From positions 124,001 to 188,000 of the forward strand of contig NZ_JAUZQD010000009.1 of assembly GCF_030709675.1 (NCBI RefSeq): a stretch of DNA of 64,000 nucleotides. The letters are read 5' to 3'. The notes under the pieces were generated by a model. It had not been told where the DNA came from. It saw only the letters and a list, made by a program, of their open reading frames with translations, and did not search any database. Positions within the stretch are counted from its first letter, which is position 1. Every line of letters starts with the position of its first letter. The position numbers and the translations under genes were made by a program. Source of the DNA: Symbioplanes lichenis (GTDB lineage: Bacteria > Actinomycetota > Actinomycetes > Mycobacteriales > Micromonosporaceae). This document shows positions 44,365-53,003 of this stretch, one piece after another.

Positions 44365-44853
44365 TTACTTCCTGCGGCGGGCGCCCGGTCCGGGGCGGGG
44401 GATCACCTCCTGGTACGCGGTGACGGCGTGCCCCTGGTCACAGTGCAGCTCGTCGTGGATCTCGCCCCCGCAGTCCCGGTGCGTCAGCGTCAGCGCGGGC
44501 CCCTCGGCATCGGCCAGGTAGCGGTCGCCCCAGGTCTTCACCGCCACGAGTACGGGGTACAGGTCGAAGCCCTTCCGCGTCAGCCTGTACTCGTGGCGGA
44601 CCCGGGCGCCCGGCTCCTGGTACGGCTCCCGGCGCAGCACCCCGTGGGCGACGAGGTCGGCGAGGCGGTTGGCCAGCACCTGGCGCGGGATGCCGGTCCG
44701 CTCGCGCATGTCGGCGAAGCGGCGTACCCCCAGGAAGACCTCCCGCAGCACCACCACTGTCCACTTCTCGCCGAGCACCTCCATGGCCCGGGTGATCGTG
44801 CAGTTCTCGACGGACCAGTCCAGCGAGACGGGACGGGATGTGGCCTGGGTCAT
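44365..44853 (-). CDS. HxlR-family transcriptional regulator
   Basis: A 162-residue winged-helix regulator with the HxlR hallmark CTITRAMEVLGEKWTVVVLREVFLGVRRFADMRERTGIPRQVLANRLADL. The C-terminal extension carries a Cys/His set (THRDCGGEIHDELHCDQGH) that resembles a small zinc-binding motif. ATG at 44853 was chosen; an in-frame ATG at 44874 would include the palindrome at 44860-44872. It is divergent from the thioesterase and followed by the MFS gene, both likely targets. Confidence 0.87.
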   Translation of the reverse strand: MTQATSRPVSLDWSVENCTITRAMEVLGEKWTVVVLREVFLGVRRFADMRERTGIPRQVLANRLADLVAHGVLRREPYQEPGARVRHEYRLTRKGFDLYPVLVAVKTWGDRYLADAEGPALTLTHRDCGGEIHDELHCDQGHAVTAYQEVIPRPGPGARRRK

Positions 44854-44859
44854 AGTCAC

Positions 44860-44872
44860 GAGGCTAAGTCTC
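44860..44872. promoter_or_regulatory. Imperfect 13-bp palindrome, possible HxlR operator
   Basis: GAGGCTAAGTCTC fits the symmetric pattern GAGnCTnAGnCTC. It lies between the divergent HxlR gene and the thioesterase gene, immediately ahead of the regulator start. The position suits autoregulation. Confidence 0.45.
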
Positions 44873-44908
44873 ATTGACAGACACAGCAAGCCGTGGAAAT
44901 CTGCGTCC

Positions 44909-45409
44909 ATGACGCAGACCCAGAGCCGGTCCCGCACCTTCGAGTGGACCGACCCGGCCGAGCACGCGGCGCACGTCCGCGGGATGTCCGGGCTCGAGGT
45001 GCTGCGGGCCATGGCCACGGGCGAGCTGCCCGCGCCGCCGGTGCTGCGGATGCTCGGCATCACCGGCTTCGAGGTGGCGGAGGGCAGCGTCACCGTCCGG
45101 CTGGTGCCGCAGGAGTTCCACTACAACCCGCTCGGCAGCGTGCACGGCGGCGTCATCTCCACCCTGCTCGACACGGCCGCCGCCTGCTCGGTGCACACCA
45201 CGCTGCCCGCCGGCGTCGGCTACACGAGCCTCGACCTGTCCGTGAAGTTCCTGCGGCCGGTCACCCTCGCGCTGGGCGAGATCCAGGCCACCGGCGCGGT
45301 CCTGCAGCGGGGCCGCCGCACCGCCCTGGCCGAGGCGCGCCTCACCGACCCGGCCGGCCGGCTCCTCGCCCACGCCACCTCGTCCTGCATGCTCTTCGAG
45401 CAGGGCTGA
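44909..45409 (+). CDS. PaaI-type hotdog-fold thioesterase
   Basis: A 166-residue thioesterase of the PaaI/YdiI family. The conserved hotdog helix is PLGSVHGGVISTLLDTAAACSVHTTLPAG, followed by TSLDLSVKFLRPV. Such enzymes hydrolyse acyl- or aryl-CoA thioesters. The N-terminal ~40 residues (FEWTDPAEHAAHVRGMSGLEVLRAMATGELPAPP) are the extension common in actinomycete members. It is divergent from the HxlR regulator, which probably controls it. Confidence 0.9.
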   Translation: MTQTQSRSRTFEWTDPAEHAAHVRGMSGLEVLRAMATGELPAPPVLRMLGITGFEVAEGSVTVRLVPQEFHYNPLGSVHGGVISTLLDTAAACSVHTTLPAGVGYTSLDLSVKFLRPVTLALGEIQATGAVLQRGRRTALAEARLTDPAGRLLAHATSSCMLFEQG

Positions 45410-45415
45410 GAGCCG

Positions 45416-45535
45416 TCACAACAGGACGTTGAGCAGGATCGTCAGCACGACCGACGCGACGATCGAGAGCAGGATCATCGACAGGCAGCCGCCGGCGCCG
45501 CCGAGGACGCGAACTTCCGTGTTTCCGATGCGCAT
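45416..45535 (-). CDS. Small membrane protein (39 aa)
   Basis: A 39-residue protein: a short polar start RIGNTEVRVLGGAGG, then one hydrophobic span CLSMILLSIVASVVLTILLN. From memory, near-identical small proteins occur in related actinomycetes, which supports it as real despite its size and lack of an obvious ribosome-binding site. The function is unknown. It is convergent with the thioesterase gene (six bases between stops). Confidence 0.55.
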   Translation of the reverse strand: MRIGNTEVRVLGGAGGCLSMILLSIVASVVLTILLNVLL

Positions 45536-45563
45536 GGGGGTCGCGTACCCATGGCAGTCGATC

Positions 45564-46679
45564 TCATGTCTCCGTGTTGAGGCGGGCGGCCTGCCGGGTG
45601 AGGTGGTCGCGCTCGGCGAGGTTCGGGGCCTTGCGGGCCGCCTCGGCATAGAGCCGGGCCGCCACCGAGTGGTCGCCGGCGCGTTCGTGCAGGTAAGCCG
45701 CCACCGCCGTGTGGCGCGGCAGGCCCTCGTCGAGCTCCGCGAGCGCCGCGAGACCGGCCCGGGCCCCGTCGGCCTCACCCACGGCGACGGCCCGGTTGAG
45801 CCGGACGATCGGGCTGCCGGTCAGGCGGACCAGCTCGTCGTACCACTCGACGATCTGCACCCAGTCGGTCTCCGCCGCGGTGGGCGCGTCCGCGTGCAGA
45901 GCGGCGATGGCGGCCTGAGCTTGATATTCGCCCAGCCGGTCGCGGGAGAGCGCGGTCTGCAGGATGCCGACGCCCTCGGCGATCATGCCGGTGTCCCAGC
46001 GACCGCGGTCCTGGGCAGCCAGCGGCACCAGGCTGCCGTCGGGCGCGATCCGGGCCGCCCGCCGCGCGTGGTGCAGCAGCATGAGCGCGAGCAGCCCGGC
46101 GGCCTCCGGATGGTCGACCACCGCCGCCAGCTGCCGGGTGAGCCGGATCGCCTCCGCGACCAGGTCCACGTCGCCGGAGTAGCCCTCGTTGAACACCAGA
46201 TAGAGCACCCGCAGCACGGTCGCGACGTCGCCGGGCTGGTCGAAGCGGACGCCGGCGACGGTCCGCTTGGCCCGGCTGATGCGCTGGGCCATCGTCGCCT
46301 CGGGCACCAGGTAGGCCTGGGCGATCTGCCGCGTCGTCAGCCCGCCGACCGCCCGCAGGGTCAGCGCGACGGCTGAGGCCGGAGACAAGGACGGATGCGC
46401 GCACAGGAAGTAGAGCTGCAACGTGTCGTCGGTCTCGGCGGCCGGCCCGGGTGGCGGCTCGGCGTCGACCCGTTCCTCCCGGCGCCGGCGGGCCGCGTCC
46501 GAGCGGGTGGTGTCCAGGAAGCGGCGCCACGCCACAGTGACCAGCCAGCCCTTCGGGTCCCGGGGCGGGTCGGCGCGCAGGGCCTCGATGAGCGCCTCCT
46601 GGACGGCGTCCTCGGCCGCCGCGAAGTCGGCTCCGCGGCGGACGAGGACCCCGATCACCTCGGGAATGAGCTCCCTCAT
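45564..46679 (-). CDS. ECF-type (SigJ-like, DUF6596) RNA polymerase sigma factor
   Basis: A 371-residue sigma factor. Region 2 includes FAAAEDAVQEALIEALRADPPRDPKGWLVTVAWRRFLDTTRS, region 4 LRAVGGLTTRQIAQAYLVPEATMAQRISRAKRTV, and the long C-terminal helical domain (YLVFNEGYSG.., LNRAVAVGEADGARAGL) characterises this ECF42-like group, which lacks an anti-sigma partner. The ATG overlaps the YCII gene stop (ATGA). In the group the sigma gene is regularly preceded by a DGPF/YCII protein, as here. Confidence 0.92.
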   Translation of the reverse strand: MRELIPEVIGVLVRRGADFAAAEDAVQEALIEALRADPPRDPKGWLVTVAWRRFLDTTRSDAARRRREERVDAEPPPGPAAETDDTLQLYFLCAHPSLSPASAVALTLRAVGGLTTRQIAQAYLVPEATMAQRISRAKRTVAGVRFDQPGDVATVLRVLYLVFNEGYSGDVDLVAEAIRLTRQLAAVVDHPEAAGLLALMLLHHARRAARIAPDGSLVPLAAQDRGRWDTGMIAEGVGILQTALSRDRLGEYQAQAAIAALHADAPTAAETDWVQIVEWYDELVRLTGSPIVRLNRAVAVGEADGARAGLAALAELDEGLPRHTAVAAYLHERAGDHSVAARLYAEAARKAPNLAERDHLTRQAARLNTET

Positions 46680-47083
46680 TCGGTGACGGTCGGCGGCTCG
46701 GCGAGGAAGGGACGCAGCTCCAGCCACTCGTGGATCGGCTTCCCGCCGGCGCCCGGCGCGGCCGACAGCTCCCCGGCCAGGGCGACGGCCCGCTCGTAGC
46801 TGTCCACGTCGATCACCATCCACCCGGCGATCAGATCCTTGGTCTCCGGGAACGGCCCGTCCGTCACGGGCGGGCGGCCCTCCCCGTCGTACCGGACGAA
46901 GGTGCCCTCCGGGGCGAGCGCCTGCCCGTCCACGAACTCCCCGGTCTGCTCCAGCCGCGCCGCGAAGTCGTTCATGTACTTCATGTGGGCCGAGATCTCC
47001 TCCTGCGTCCACTTGTCCATCGGCACGTCGTTCACCGCCGCCGGGGCGCCGCGGTAGTGCTTGAGCAACAGGTACTTCGCCAT
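46676..47083 (-). CDS. YCII/DGPF-domain protein
   Basis: A 135-residue YCII-related protein with the DGPF motif (VTDGPFPETKDLIAGWMVIDVDSYERAVALA). Conserved early segment: KYLLLKHYRGAP. The family partners ECF42-type sigma factors and is their usual target or co-factor. GGAGA lies just upstream of the ATG at 47083. It overlaps the sigma gene and forms a two-gene operon. Confidence 0.9.
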   Translation of the reverse strand: MAKYLLLKHYRGAPAAVNDVPMDKWTQEEISAHMKYMNDFAARLEQTGEFVDGQALAPEGTFVRYDGEGRPPVTDGPFPETKDLIAGWMVIDVDSYERAVALAGELSAAPGAGGKPIHEWLELRPFLAEPPTVTE

Positions 47084-47286
47084 GATGGTCTCCTCGTCCG
47101 ATGCCGTTGTCACCCCGGGGACGACGCCGCGCCGCCGTTCTCGACATCCTTCCGCCATTCTTTTTCCGGAATCGCGTGACGAGCTGGTCGGCCCACTCGC
47201 CCCGCCGCGGACAACCGCCGAGGTGAGACAGTCGCCCTCGGCGGCCGGATCATCCGGTGAGGGTAGCCACGTCCTACAGTTCAGGC

Positions 47287-47841
47287 ATGATCAATGGCAT
47301 CCTGATCCCGGGGGGCAACGGCCGGATCGGCACGCTGCTCGACCTGGCGTGGGAGACCCTCGCCGACCGCACCGCGCACGTCGAGGACATCACATGGGAG
47401 ACCCCGCGCGGCATCCTCGACGACGACGCGGCCGCCGCCGCCTTCGTCCGGGGGCACGTCGAGGCGGCTCTGGACCGCGCCCTCGAGGTGGCGCCGCGGG
47501 CCAAGCCGGTCCTGATCGCCAAGTCCCTCGGCACCTATGCGGCCGGTCTGGCCCTCGAGCGTTCCCTGCCCGCCGTCTGGCTCACCCCGCTGCTCACCCG
47601 CCCGGTCGTCGCCGAGGCCATCACCCGCAACCCCGCGCCGCAGCTCCTGGTCGGTGGCACGGCCGACAAGCGCTGGTGGGACTCGGACACCGCCCGGGCC
47701 ACCGGCAAGCAGCTGCTCGTCGTCGAGGAGGGCAGCCACTCGCTGCGCGGGCCGGGCCCGATCCGCCGTTACACCGACGTCCTCGGCGACGTCAGCACCG
47801 CGATCGAGGCCTTCCTGGACGCCCTCGACCCGCCGCGCTAG
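47287..47841 (+). CDS. Small alpha/beta-hydrolase-like protein
   Basis: A 184-residue protein with a probable serine nucleophile in VLIAKSLGTYAAGLAL, an acidic region (LLVGGTADKRWWD) and a C-terminal His in VEEGSHSLRGPG, the order of an alpha/beta hydrolase without a lid. The N-terminus INGILIPGGNGRIG is glycine-rich. The substrate is unknown. It is convergent with, and overlaps by four bases, the next hydrolase gene. Confidence 0.72.
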   Translation: MINGILIPGGNGRIGTLLDLAWETLADRTAHVEDITWETPRGILDDDAAAAAFVRGHVEAALDRALEVAPRAKPVLIAKSLGTYAAGLALERSLPAVWLTPLLTRPVVAEAITRNPAPQLLVGGTADKRWWDSDTARATGKQLLVVEEGSHSLRGPGPIRRYTDVLGDVSTAIEAFLDALDPPR

Positions 47842-48545
47842 TCGATTTTGCGGAGGAGGTCGGTGAGCTCGGCCGGCATCGTGATCATGCAGTCGTGACC
47901 GGTCGGGAGGGTGAGCAGCCGCTCGCCCGCGGGGGCCGGGCGACGGGTGATGCCGGGCGGCTCGTTGCCGGTGCAGTGGATGTGCGTACGCGGGATGGCG
48001 GCCGCCGCCGGGCCGCCCAGCCGGACCGGCTGCTGGTAACAGAGGGCCGGCTCGTCGGTGAGTGTCGTGCGCAGCCAGGCGACGTCGTCCGGGTCGGTCA
48101 CCCCGAAGAGCCCGTACGGCGCCGGCAGCTCGGGCAGCGGCGGGATCCGCCACGGCGTGGCCGTCGCGGCGGCCCGGTCGAGCAGGGTCCGGGTGATCGG
48201 CATGACGTCGGTCGCGGTCTCGCCGTCGACCGGCACCATGGCGTCGAGGAAGACCAGATGGGCGATGCGCTCCGGGACGCGGCCGGCCACCCCCGAGATC
48301 GTCATCCCGGCGAAGCTGTGCCCGACCAGAATCACCTCGGTCAGGTCCTCGTCCTCGATCAGCCGGACGAGGTCCTCGACGTAGGTGCCGAGCCCGATGC
48401 CGGGGCCGAGCAGGTGGGCCCGGTCGCCGTGGCCGGGCAGCGTGGGCGCGTACGCCCGGTGGCCGGCGGCGGTCAGCCGCGGGACCACCCGGTCCCAGGC
48501 GCGGCCGTCGTGCCAGGCGCCGTGGACGAGCAGATACGTGGACAT
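47838..48545 (-). CDS. Alpha/beta-fold hydrolase
   Basis: A 235-residue hydrolase of the EstC/salicylate-esterase-like type. Oxyanion region LLVHGAWHDGRAWDRVVPRL, nucleophile elbow VGHSFAGMTISG (about S82), and catalytic His in TGHDCMITMPAEL. The start ATG at 48545 has GGGAA upstream. It is divergent from an HxlR regulator with a palindrome in the intervening 113 bp, so its expression is probably controlled by that regulator. Confidence 0.9.
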   Translation of the reverse strand: MSTYLLVHGAWHDGRAWDRVVPRLTAAGHRAYAPTLPGHGDRAHLLGPGIGLGTYVEDLVRLIEDEDLTEVILVGHSFAGMTISGVAGRVPERIAHLVFLDAMVPVDGETATDVMPITRTLLDRAAATATPWRIPPLPELPAPYGLFGVTDPDDVAWLRTTLTDEPALCYQQPVRLGGPAAAAIPRTHIHCTGNEPPGITRRPAPAGERLLTLPTGHDCMITMPAELTDLLRKID

Positions 48546-48621
48546 GGCGGTTCCCTTCGGTGCCTCGGTACTCTTTCGGTACCGCCACCAGGGTGACCCG
48601 CCCGCCGCGGGCACCGCAATC

Positions 48622-48639
48622 AGGCACTTCAATGTGCCT
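48622..48639. promoter_or_regulatory. 18-bp inverted repeat, possible HxlR operator
   Basis: AGGCAC-TTCAAT-GTGCCT has perfect 6-bp arms and further symmetric bases in the centre. It lies between the divergent hydrolase and HxlR genes, 20 bases before the HxlR start. It overlaps the expected promoter region of the regulator. Confidence 0.55.
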
Positions 48640-48658
48640 CGGTTCACCGGAGGTAACC

Positions 48659-49009
48659 ATGACGAGCCCGGCCGCCGCCTGCCGGCCCCGCGAGGTGCTC
48701 GACATCGTCGCGGACAAGTGGTCGCTCTTCGTGGTGCGCGGACTGGCGGACGGGCCGCGCCGCTTCACCGAGCTGAAGCGGGGCATCGACGGCATCAGCC
48801 AGCGCATGCTGACCGTGACTTTGCGCAGCTTGGAACGCGACGGCCTGCTGACGCGGACGGTCCACAACATCATGCCGCCGCACGTCAGCTACGAGCTCAC
48901 CCCGATGGGCGGGACCCTGCACGAGGCCACCGCCCCGCTGATGCGCTGGAGCTTTGAGAACCTGTCCCGGATCGATGCCGCGCGCGCCGCGTACGACGCG
49001 CGCGGCTGA
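48659..49009 (+). CDS. HxlR-family transcriptional regulator
   Basis: A 116-residue HxlR regulator: CRPREVLDIVADKWSLFVVRGLADGPRRFTELKRGIDGISQRMLTVTLRSLERDGLLTR. The single early Cys (C9) is in the position used for redox or electrophile sensing in HypR/QorR-like members. GGAGG precedes the ATG at 48659. It is convergent with hisS and divergent from the hydrolase that it likely represses. Confidence 0.9.
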   Translation: MTSPAAACRPREVLDIVADKWSLFVVRGLADGPRRFTELKRGIDGISQRMLTVTLRSLERDGLLTRTVHNIMPPHVSYELTPMGGTLHEATAPLMRWSFENLSRIDAARAAYDARG

Positions 49010-49013
49010 CCGC

Positions 49014-50333
49014 TCAGGCGCCCGCGATCTCCGGGGCGATGTCGGCGGCCGGGGGCTGCCAGGTGGCCGCGTCGGCGTCGACCTGGTCGCCCGAGCGGAT
49101 GTCCTTGATCTGGTCGGGTTCGCCGTCGGCGCCGGGGAACCAGACGTACGGGATCCCGCGCCGCTCGGCGAAGCGGATCTGCTTGCCGAACTTGGCCGCC
49201 GTGGGCGCCACCTCGGTGTTGATGCCCCGCTCGCGGAGGGAGCGGGCGATGCGGTTGCTGGCCGGGCGCACGTCCTCGTTCGGGAGGGCGACGAGCACGG
49301 CCGTCGGCACGCTGCGGGAGATGGTCAGCGCGTCCCGGCCGAACAGCAGGCCCAGCATGCGGGAGACGCCGATGGAGATGCCGACGCCCGGGAAGCGCTC
49401 GGTGCCGGAGGTCGCGAGGTTGTCGTAGCGGCCGCCGGAGCAGATCGAGCCGTAGCGCTCGTAGCCCTCCAGCGACGTCTCGTAGACCGTGCCGGTGTAG
49501 TAGTCGAGGCCACGGGCGATCTTGAGCTCGGCCCGGACCAGCCCGGGGCCCGCCTCGACGACGCGCAGGAGCTCGTCGAGGCCCTCGTCGAGGAGGTCGT
49601 TGCTGACCCCGAGCGCGCGGACCTGGTCGACGAAGGAGCCGTCCGCCGTGGAGATCGAGGCCAGGGCGAGACACGCCCGGGCCTGGGCGTCGGTGGCGCC
49701 GGCCGTCTCGGCCAGGAGCGCGGCCACCTTCTCCGGGCCGATCTTGTCGAGCTTGTCGACCGTACGCAGGACCTGGTCGGGGTCCTCGAGGCCGAGCCCG
49801 CGGTAGAAGCCCTCGCACACCTTGCGGTTGTTGGCCAGGATCGTGGCGCGCGGGATCGGGAGCGAGCGCAGGGCGTCGCCGACCACGAGCGGCATCTCGG
49901 TGTCGTAGTGGAAGGGCAGCGTGTCCCGGTCGACCACGTCGATGTCGGCCTGGAGGAACTCGCGATAGCGGCCCTCCTGCGGGCGCTCGCCGCGCCACAC
50001 CTTCTGGATCTGGTAGCGGCGGAACGGGAACTGCAGCTTGCCGGCGTTCTCCAGCACGAACCGCGCGAACGGCACGGTCAGGTCGAAGTGCAGGCCGAGG
50101 CTCGCTTCGTCCGACGAGTTCGGGTCCTCCTGGAGGCGGCGGAGGACGTACACCTCCTTGGAGGTCTCGCCCTTGCGCAGCAGCTGGTCCAGCGGCTCGA
50201 CCGCCCGGGTCTCCAGCGGCGCGAAGCCGTACAGCTCGAAGGTCGTCCGGATGCGCTCGACGACGCGCTGTTCGATCATCCGCTGGGCCGGCAGATATTC
50301 CGGGAAGCCGGACAGCGGGGTGGGCTTGCTCAT
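49014..50333 (-). CDS. hisS: Histidyl-tRNA synthetase
   Basis: Class II synthetase (439 aa) charging tRNA-His. Motif 2 includes QKVWRGERPQEGRYREFLQADIDVV, the His-specific motif RGLDYYTGTVYE is present, and motif 3 is GVGISIGVSRML. C-terminal anticodon-binding domain from about residue 345. It is in line with the upstream MBL-fold hydrolase, 12 bases apart, as in other actinobacteria. Confidence 0.97.
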   Translation of the reverse strand: MSKPTPLSGFPEYLPAQRMIEQRVVERIRTTFELYGFAPLETRAVEPLDQLLRKGETSKEVYVLRRLQEDPNSSDEASLGLHFDLTVPFARFVLENAGKLQFPFRRYQIQKVWRGERPQEGRYREFLQADIDVVDRDTLPFHYDTEMPLVVGDALRSLPIPRATILANNRKVCEGFYRGLGLEDPDQVLRTVDKLDKIGPEKVAALLAETAGATDAQARACLALASISTADGSFVDQVRALGVSNDLLDEGLDELLRVVEAGPGLVRAELKIARGLDYYTGTVYETSLEGYERYGSICSGGRYDNLATSGTERFPGVGISIGVSRMLGLLFGRDALTISRSVPTAVLVALPNEDVRPASNRIARSLRERGINTEVAPTAAKFGKQIRFAERRGIPYVWFPGADGEPDQIKDIRSGDQVDADAATWQPPAADIAPEIAGA

Positions 50334-50345
50334 GGGTCGTCTCTC

Positions 50346-51029
50346 CTAATTGGCGCGCAGTTCCCGCAGGTACGGGTTGCCGGCGCGCTCGCGGCCGATC
50401 GTCGTGGCGGGACCGTGGCCGGGCAGGACCACCGTGTCGTCGGCCAGCGGCAGGATCTTGTCCCGCAGGCTGGTCAGCATCACGGCGGTGTCGCCGCCCG
50501 GCAGGTCGGTGCGGCCGATGGAGCCGGCGAAGAGCACGTCCCCGGAGAGGCAGACCTGGTCCGCGTCCCACGAGGTGTCCTCGCCCGGCAGCCGGAACAG
50601 CACCGACCCGCCGGTATGGCCCGGCGCGTGGTCGACGGTGATCTCCAGCCCGGCCAGGGAGAGCGTGGCGCCGTCGGTGAGCTCGGCGACCTCCTCGGGC
50701 GCCGCGTAGGGCAGCCGGCCGCCGAACATCCGGGCCAGCCCCTGACCCAGGAACTTCTCCGGGTCGGCGAGAATCTCGAGGTCGTCCGGGTGCACGTACG
50801 CCGGGATGCCGCGCGCCCCGCACACCGGCGCGACCGAGAAGGCGTGGTCGAGGTGGCCGTGCGTCAGCAGCACCGCGGCGGGCTGCAGCCGGTGCTCGGC
50901 CAGCACCTCCTCCAGCCGGTCGAGCACGCCGATGCCGGGGTCGACGATCAGCGCCTGCTCGCCCGGGCCGGCCGCCAGCACGTAACAATTCGTGCCGAAC
51001 GCCTGCGCCTCGAATCCGGTGACGAGCAC
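50346..51029 (-). CDS. MBL-fold metallo-hydrolase (glyoxalase II-like)
   Basis: A 227-residue beta-lactamase-fold hydrolase. The metal motif is LTHGHLDHAF, with further ligands in DHAPGHTGGSVLF, CLSGDVLFAGSIGRTDLPGGD and VLPGHGPATTIG. The family includes hydroxyacylglutathione hydrolase-like enzymes; actinomycetes use other thiols, so the substrate is open. It starts with GTG at 51029 and precedes hisS. A 13-bp direct repeat (TTCCCACCTCGCG at 51046-51058 and 51060-51072) lies just ahead of the gene. Confidence 0.9.
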   Translation of the reverse strand: MLVTGFEAQAFGTNCYVLAAGPGEQALIVDPGIGVLDRLEEVLAEHRLQPAAVLLTHGHLDHAFSVAPVCGARGIPAYVHPDDLEILADPEKFLGQGLARMFGGRLPYAAPEEVAELTDGATLSLAGLEITVDHAPGHTGGSVLFRLPGEDTSWDADQVCLSGDVLFAGSIGRTDLPGGDTAVMLTSLRDKILPLADDTVVLPGHGPATTIGRERAGNPYLRELRAN

Positions 51030-51202
51030 CCCACGCCCCTTCCCGTTCCCACCTCGCGTTTCCCACCTCGCGGAGAAAGCCTAGCGGGACACACCGTACG
51101 GACCGGGACGCAACCTCGCACGCCACATTCCCAGGAGTTACCCGTACACTCGTGCGGGCGTGTGGCACGGCGCACGTTTCAGCTCGAGGAGGGGAACACC
51201 CG

Positions 51203-52057
51203 GTGGCTTCCAGCAAGGACCGGCAGCGGCAGCTGGCGCGGGAGAAGCTCGACCGCCAGATGGCCCGCCGGGCCGCCCGGCAGCGCCGGCGACGCCAGAT
51301 CCAGGCCGGGGTCGGCGCCGCGCTCGCGCTGGTCGTGATCGTGGGCGGCGTGGCCTGGCTGAGCGGGGCGTTCGACTCCGACGACGAGACCACCTCGGCC
51401 GCCGACTCCGACGTCTGCGTCTGGACCCCGCAGGACGCCACGAGCAACACCAGCCTCAAGGACGTGGGCGAGCCGCCGACCACGGGCATCCCCACCTCCG
51501 GCACGCGCACCATGACGATCACCACGGACAAGGGCGACCCGATCACCGCGTCGCTCGATCTGACGAACGCCCCGTGCAGCGCTGCCGACCTGGCCTTCCT
51601 GGCGGAGAAGAAGTTCTTCGACAACACCACGTGCCACGAGATCACCGCCGAGGGCGCCATCCGGTGCGGTGACCCGTCGGGCACCGGGCAGGGCGGGCCG
51701 ACGTACTCGATCTACGACGAGAACCTCCCCGTCGCCGATGCCGCCGCCACCGCACCTCTTTATCCCAAGGGCACCGTGGCGATGATCGGCGACCCGCCGG
51801 GCACCAACGGCAGCCAGTTCCTGATCTTCTTCAAGGACTACGCCCCGAAGACCGATCCGCTCTACTCGATCATCGGCACGGTGACCGGCGGCATGGCCAC
51901 CGTCGACAAGCTCGGCAAGATCCCGACGGTGGCGGACGCCGCCGGCGACAAGGTCAAGCCGAAGGAGACCATCACGGTGAAGAGCATCACGGTGGGTGAC
52001 TACACCCCCGAGGGTGCCGTAGCGTCCACCGCGCCGTCGGCTTCCAGCGAGTCCTGA
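51203..52057 (+). CDS. Membrane-anchored cyclophilin-type protein, degenerate active site
   Basis: A 284-residue protein with a basic cytoplasmic N-terminus (KDRQRQLAREKLDRQMARRAARQRRRR), one span at about 34-54, and an extracytoplasmic cyclophilin-like domain. GSQFLIFFKD keeps the GSQF motif, but the catalytic Arg of the FHR motif is replaced (TCHEITAEGAIRCGDP). Two Cys flank this loop and may form a disulfide. GTG at 51203 has a strong GAGGAGGGGA site. It is followed by a paralogue at 52123, both on the plus strand, divergent from the MBL/hisS operon. Confidence 0.88.
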   Translation: MASSKDRQRQLAREKLDRQMARRAARQRRRRQIQAGVGAALALVVIVGGVAWLSGAFDSDDETTSAADSDVCVWTPQDATSNTSLKDVGEPPTTGIPTSGTRTMTITTDKGDPITASLDLTNAPCSAADLAFLAEKKFFDNTTCHEITAEGAIRCGDPSGTGQGGPTYSIYDENLPVADAAATAPLYPKGTVAMIGDPPGTNGSQFLIFFKDYAPKTDPLYSIIGTVTGGMATVDKLGKIPTVADAAGDKVKPKETITVKSITVGDYTPEGAVASTAPSASSES

Positions 52058-52122
52058 GCTTTCCGGAGCACAATCCCCCAGGCACACCCCTCATCGCACC
52101 GCAGGCATACAGGAGGAACACC

Positions 52123-52953
52123 GTGTCGTCGATCAAGGACAGGCAGCGCGCGGCGGCGCGGGCCCGCCTGGAGAAGGAGATGGCCGAGCGCGCCACCGCC
52201 GCGAAGAAGCGCCGCCAGCGCCAGGCGGTCATCGGCGCGGCCATCGGCGTCGTCGTGATCGCGGGCGTCGCGGTCTGGGTCGTGACCGCCCTGGGCAAGG
52301 ACGACACGGACAAGACCTCCGCGTCCAGTGCGCCCGCCGGCACCGTGGCGTGCCAGTGGATCCCCGAGGACGGCAGCACCGGCTCCAAGGTCAAGGACGT
52401 CGGCACGCCGCCGGCCAACGTGCCCAACGTCGGCACCAGCACCCTGACCATGGACACCAACCTGGGCGCCATCACGGCGACGGTGGACCTGGCCAAGGCC
52501 CCCTGCACCGGCGGGGCGTTCACCTATCTGGCGTCGAAGAAGTTCTGGGACAACACCAAGTGCCACCGCCTCACGACCGAGGGCATCAAGGTCCTGCAGT
52601 GCGGTGACCCGACCGCCACGGGCAAGGGCTACCGCGACACCGACGGCACCGGCGGCCCCAGCTTCAAGTACGCCGAGGAGAACCTCCCGACCAACGCCAA
52701 GCCGGCCTACCCCAAGGGCACGATCGCGATGGCGAAGACGTCGGAGCCCAGCACGACGGGCAGCCAGTTCTTCATCACGTACGCCGACACCGACCTCCCC
52801 GCGGAGTACACGGTGCTCGGCAAGGTCACCAAGGGCATCGAGATCGTCGACACGGTCGCCAAGGCCGGCACCGACAACGCCAACGGCCAGGGCGACGGTC
52901 ACCCGAAGAAGGAAGTCGACATCAAGACGCTGACGATGACCGCCGCGTCCTGA
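52123..52953 (+). CDS. Membrane-anchored peptidyl-prolyl cis-trans isomerase (cyclophilin)
   Basis: A 276-residue paralogue of the preceding protein: same basic start (SSIKDRQRAAARARLEKEMAER), a span at about 36-56, and a cyclophilin domain outside. Here the catalytic His-Arg is kept (KCHRLTTEG), as is GSQFFITYADTDLP. Cys pair in KCHRLTTEGIKVLQCGDP. It probably assists folding of exported proteins. GTG start at 52123 after AGGAGGA. A strong hairpin terminator follows. Confidence 0.92.
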   Translation: MSSIKDRQRAAARARLEKEMAERATAAKKRRQRQAVIGAAIGVVVIAGVAVWVVTALGKDDTDKTSASSAPAGTVACQWIPEDGSTGSKVKDVGTPPANVPNVGTSTLTMDTNLGAITATVDLAKAPCTGGAFTYLASKKFWDNTKCHRLTTEGIKVLQCGDPTATGKGYRDTDGTGGPSFKYAEENLPTNAKPAYPKGTIAMAKTSEPSTTGSQFFITYADTDLPAEYTVLGKVTKGIEIVDTVAKAGTDNANGQGDGHPKKEVDIKTLTMTAAS

Positions 52954-52967
52954 TCGTCCGGTCGTAG

Positions 52968-53003
52968 CAGAAGGGCGGGTCCCCGAGGGGACCCGCCCTT
53001 CTG
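52968..53003. terminator. Strong bidirectional terminator hairpin
   Basis: A 17-bp perfect stem: CAGAAGGGCGGGTCCCC (52968-52984) pairs with GGGGACCCGCCCTTCTG (52987-53003) across GA. It lies 15 bases after the cyclophilin stop and touches the stop of the convergent acetyltransferase (53004), so it can end transcripts from both sides. There is no long T-run, which is usual for this GC content. Confidence 0.9.
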
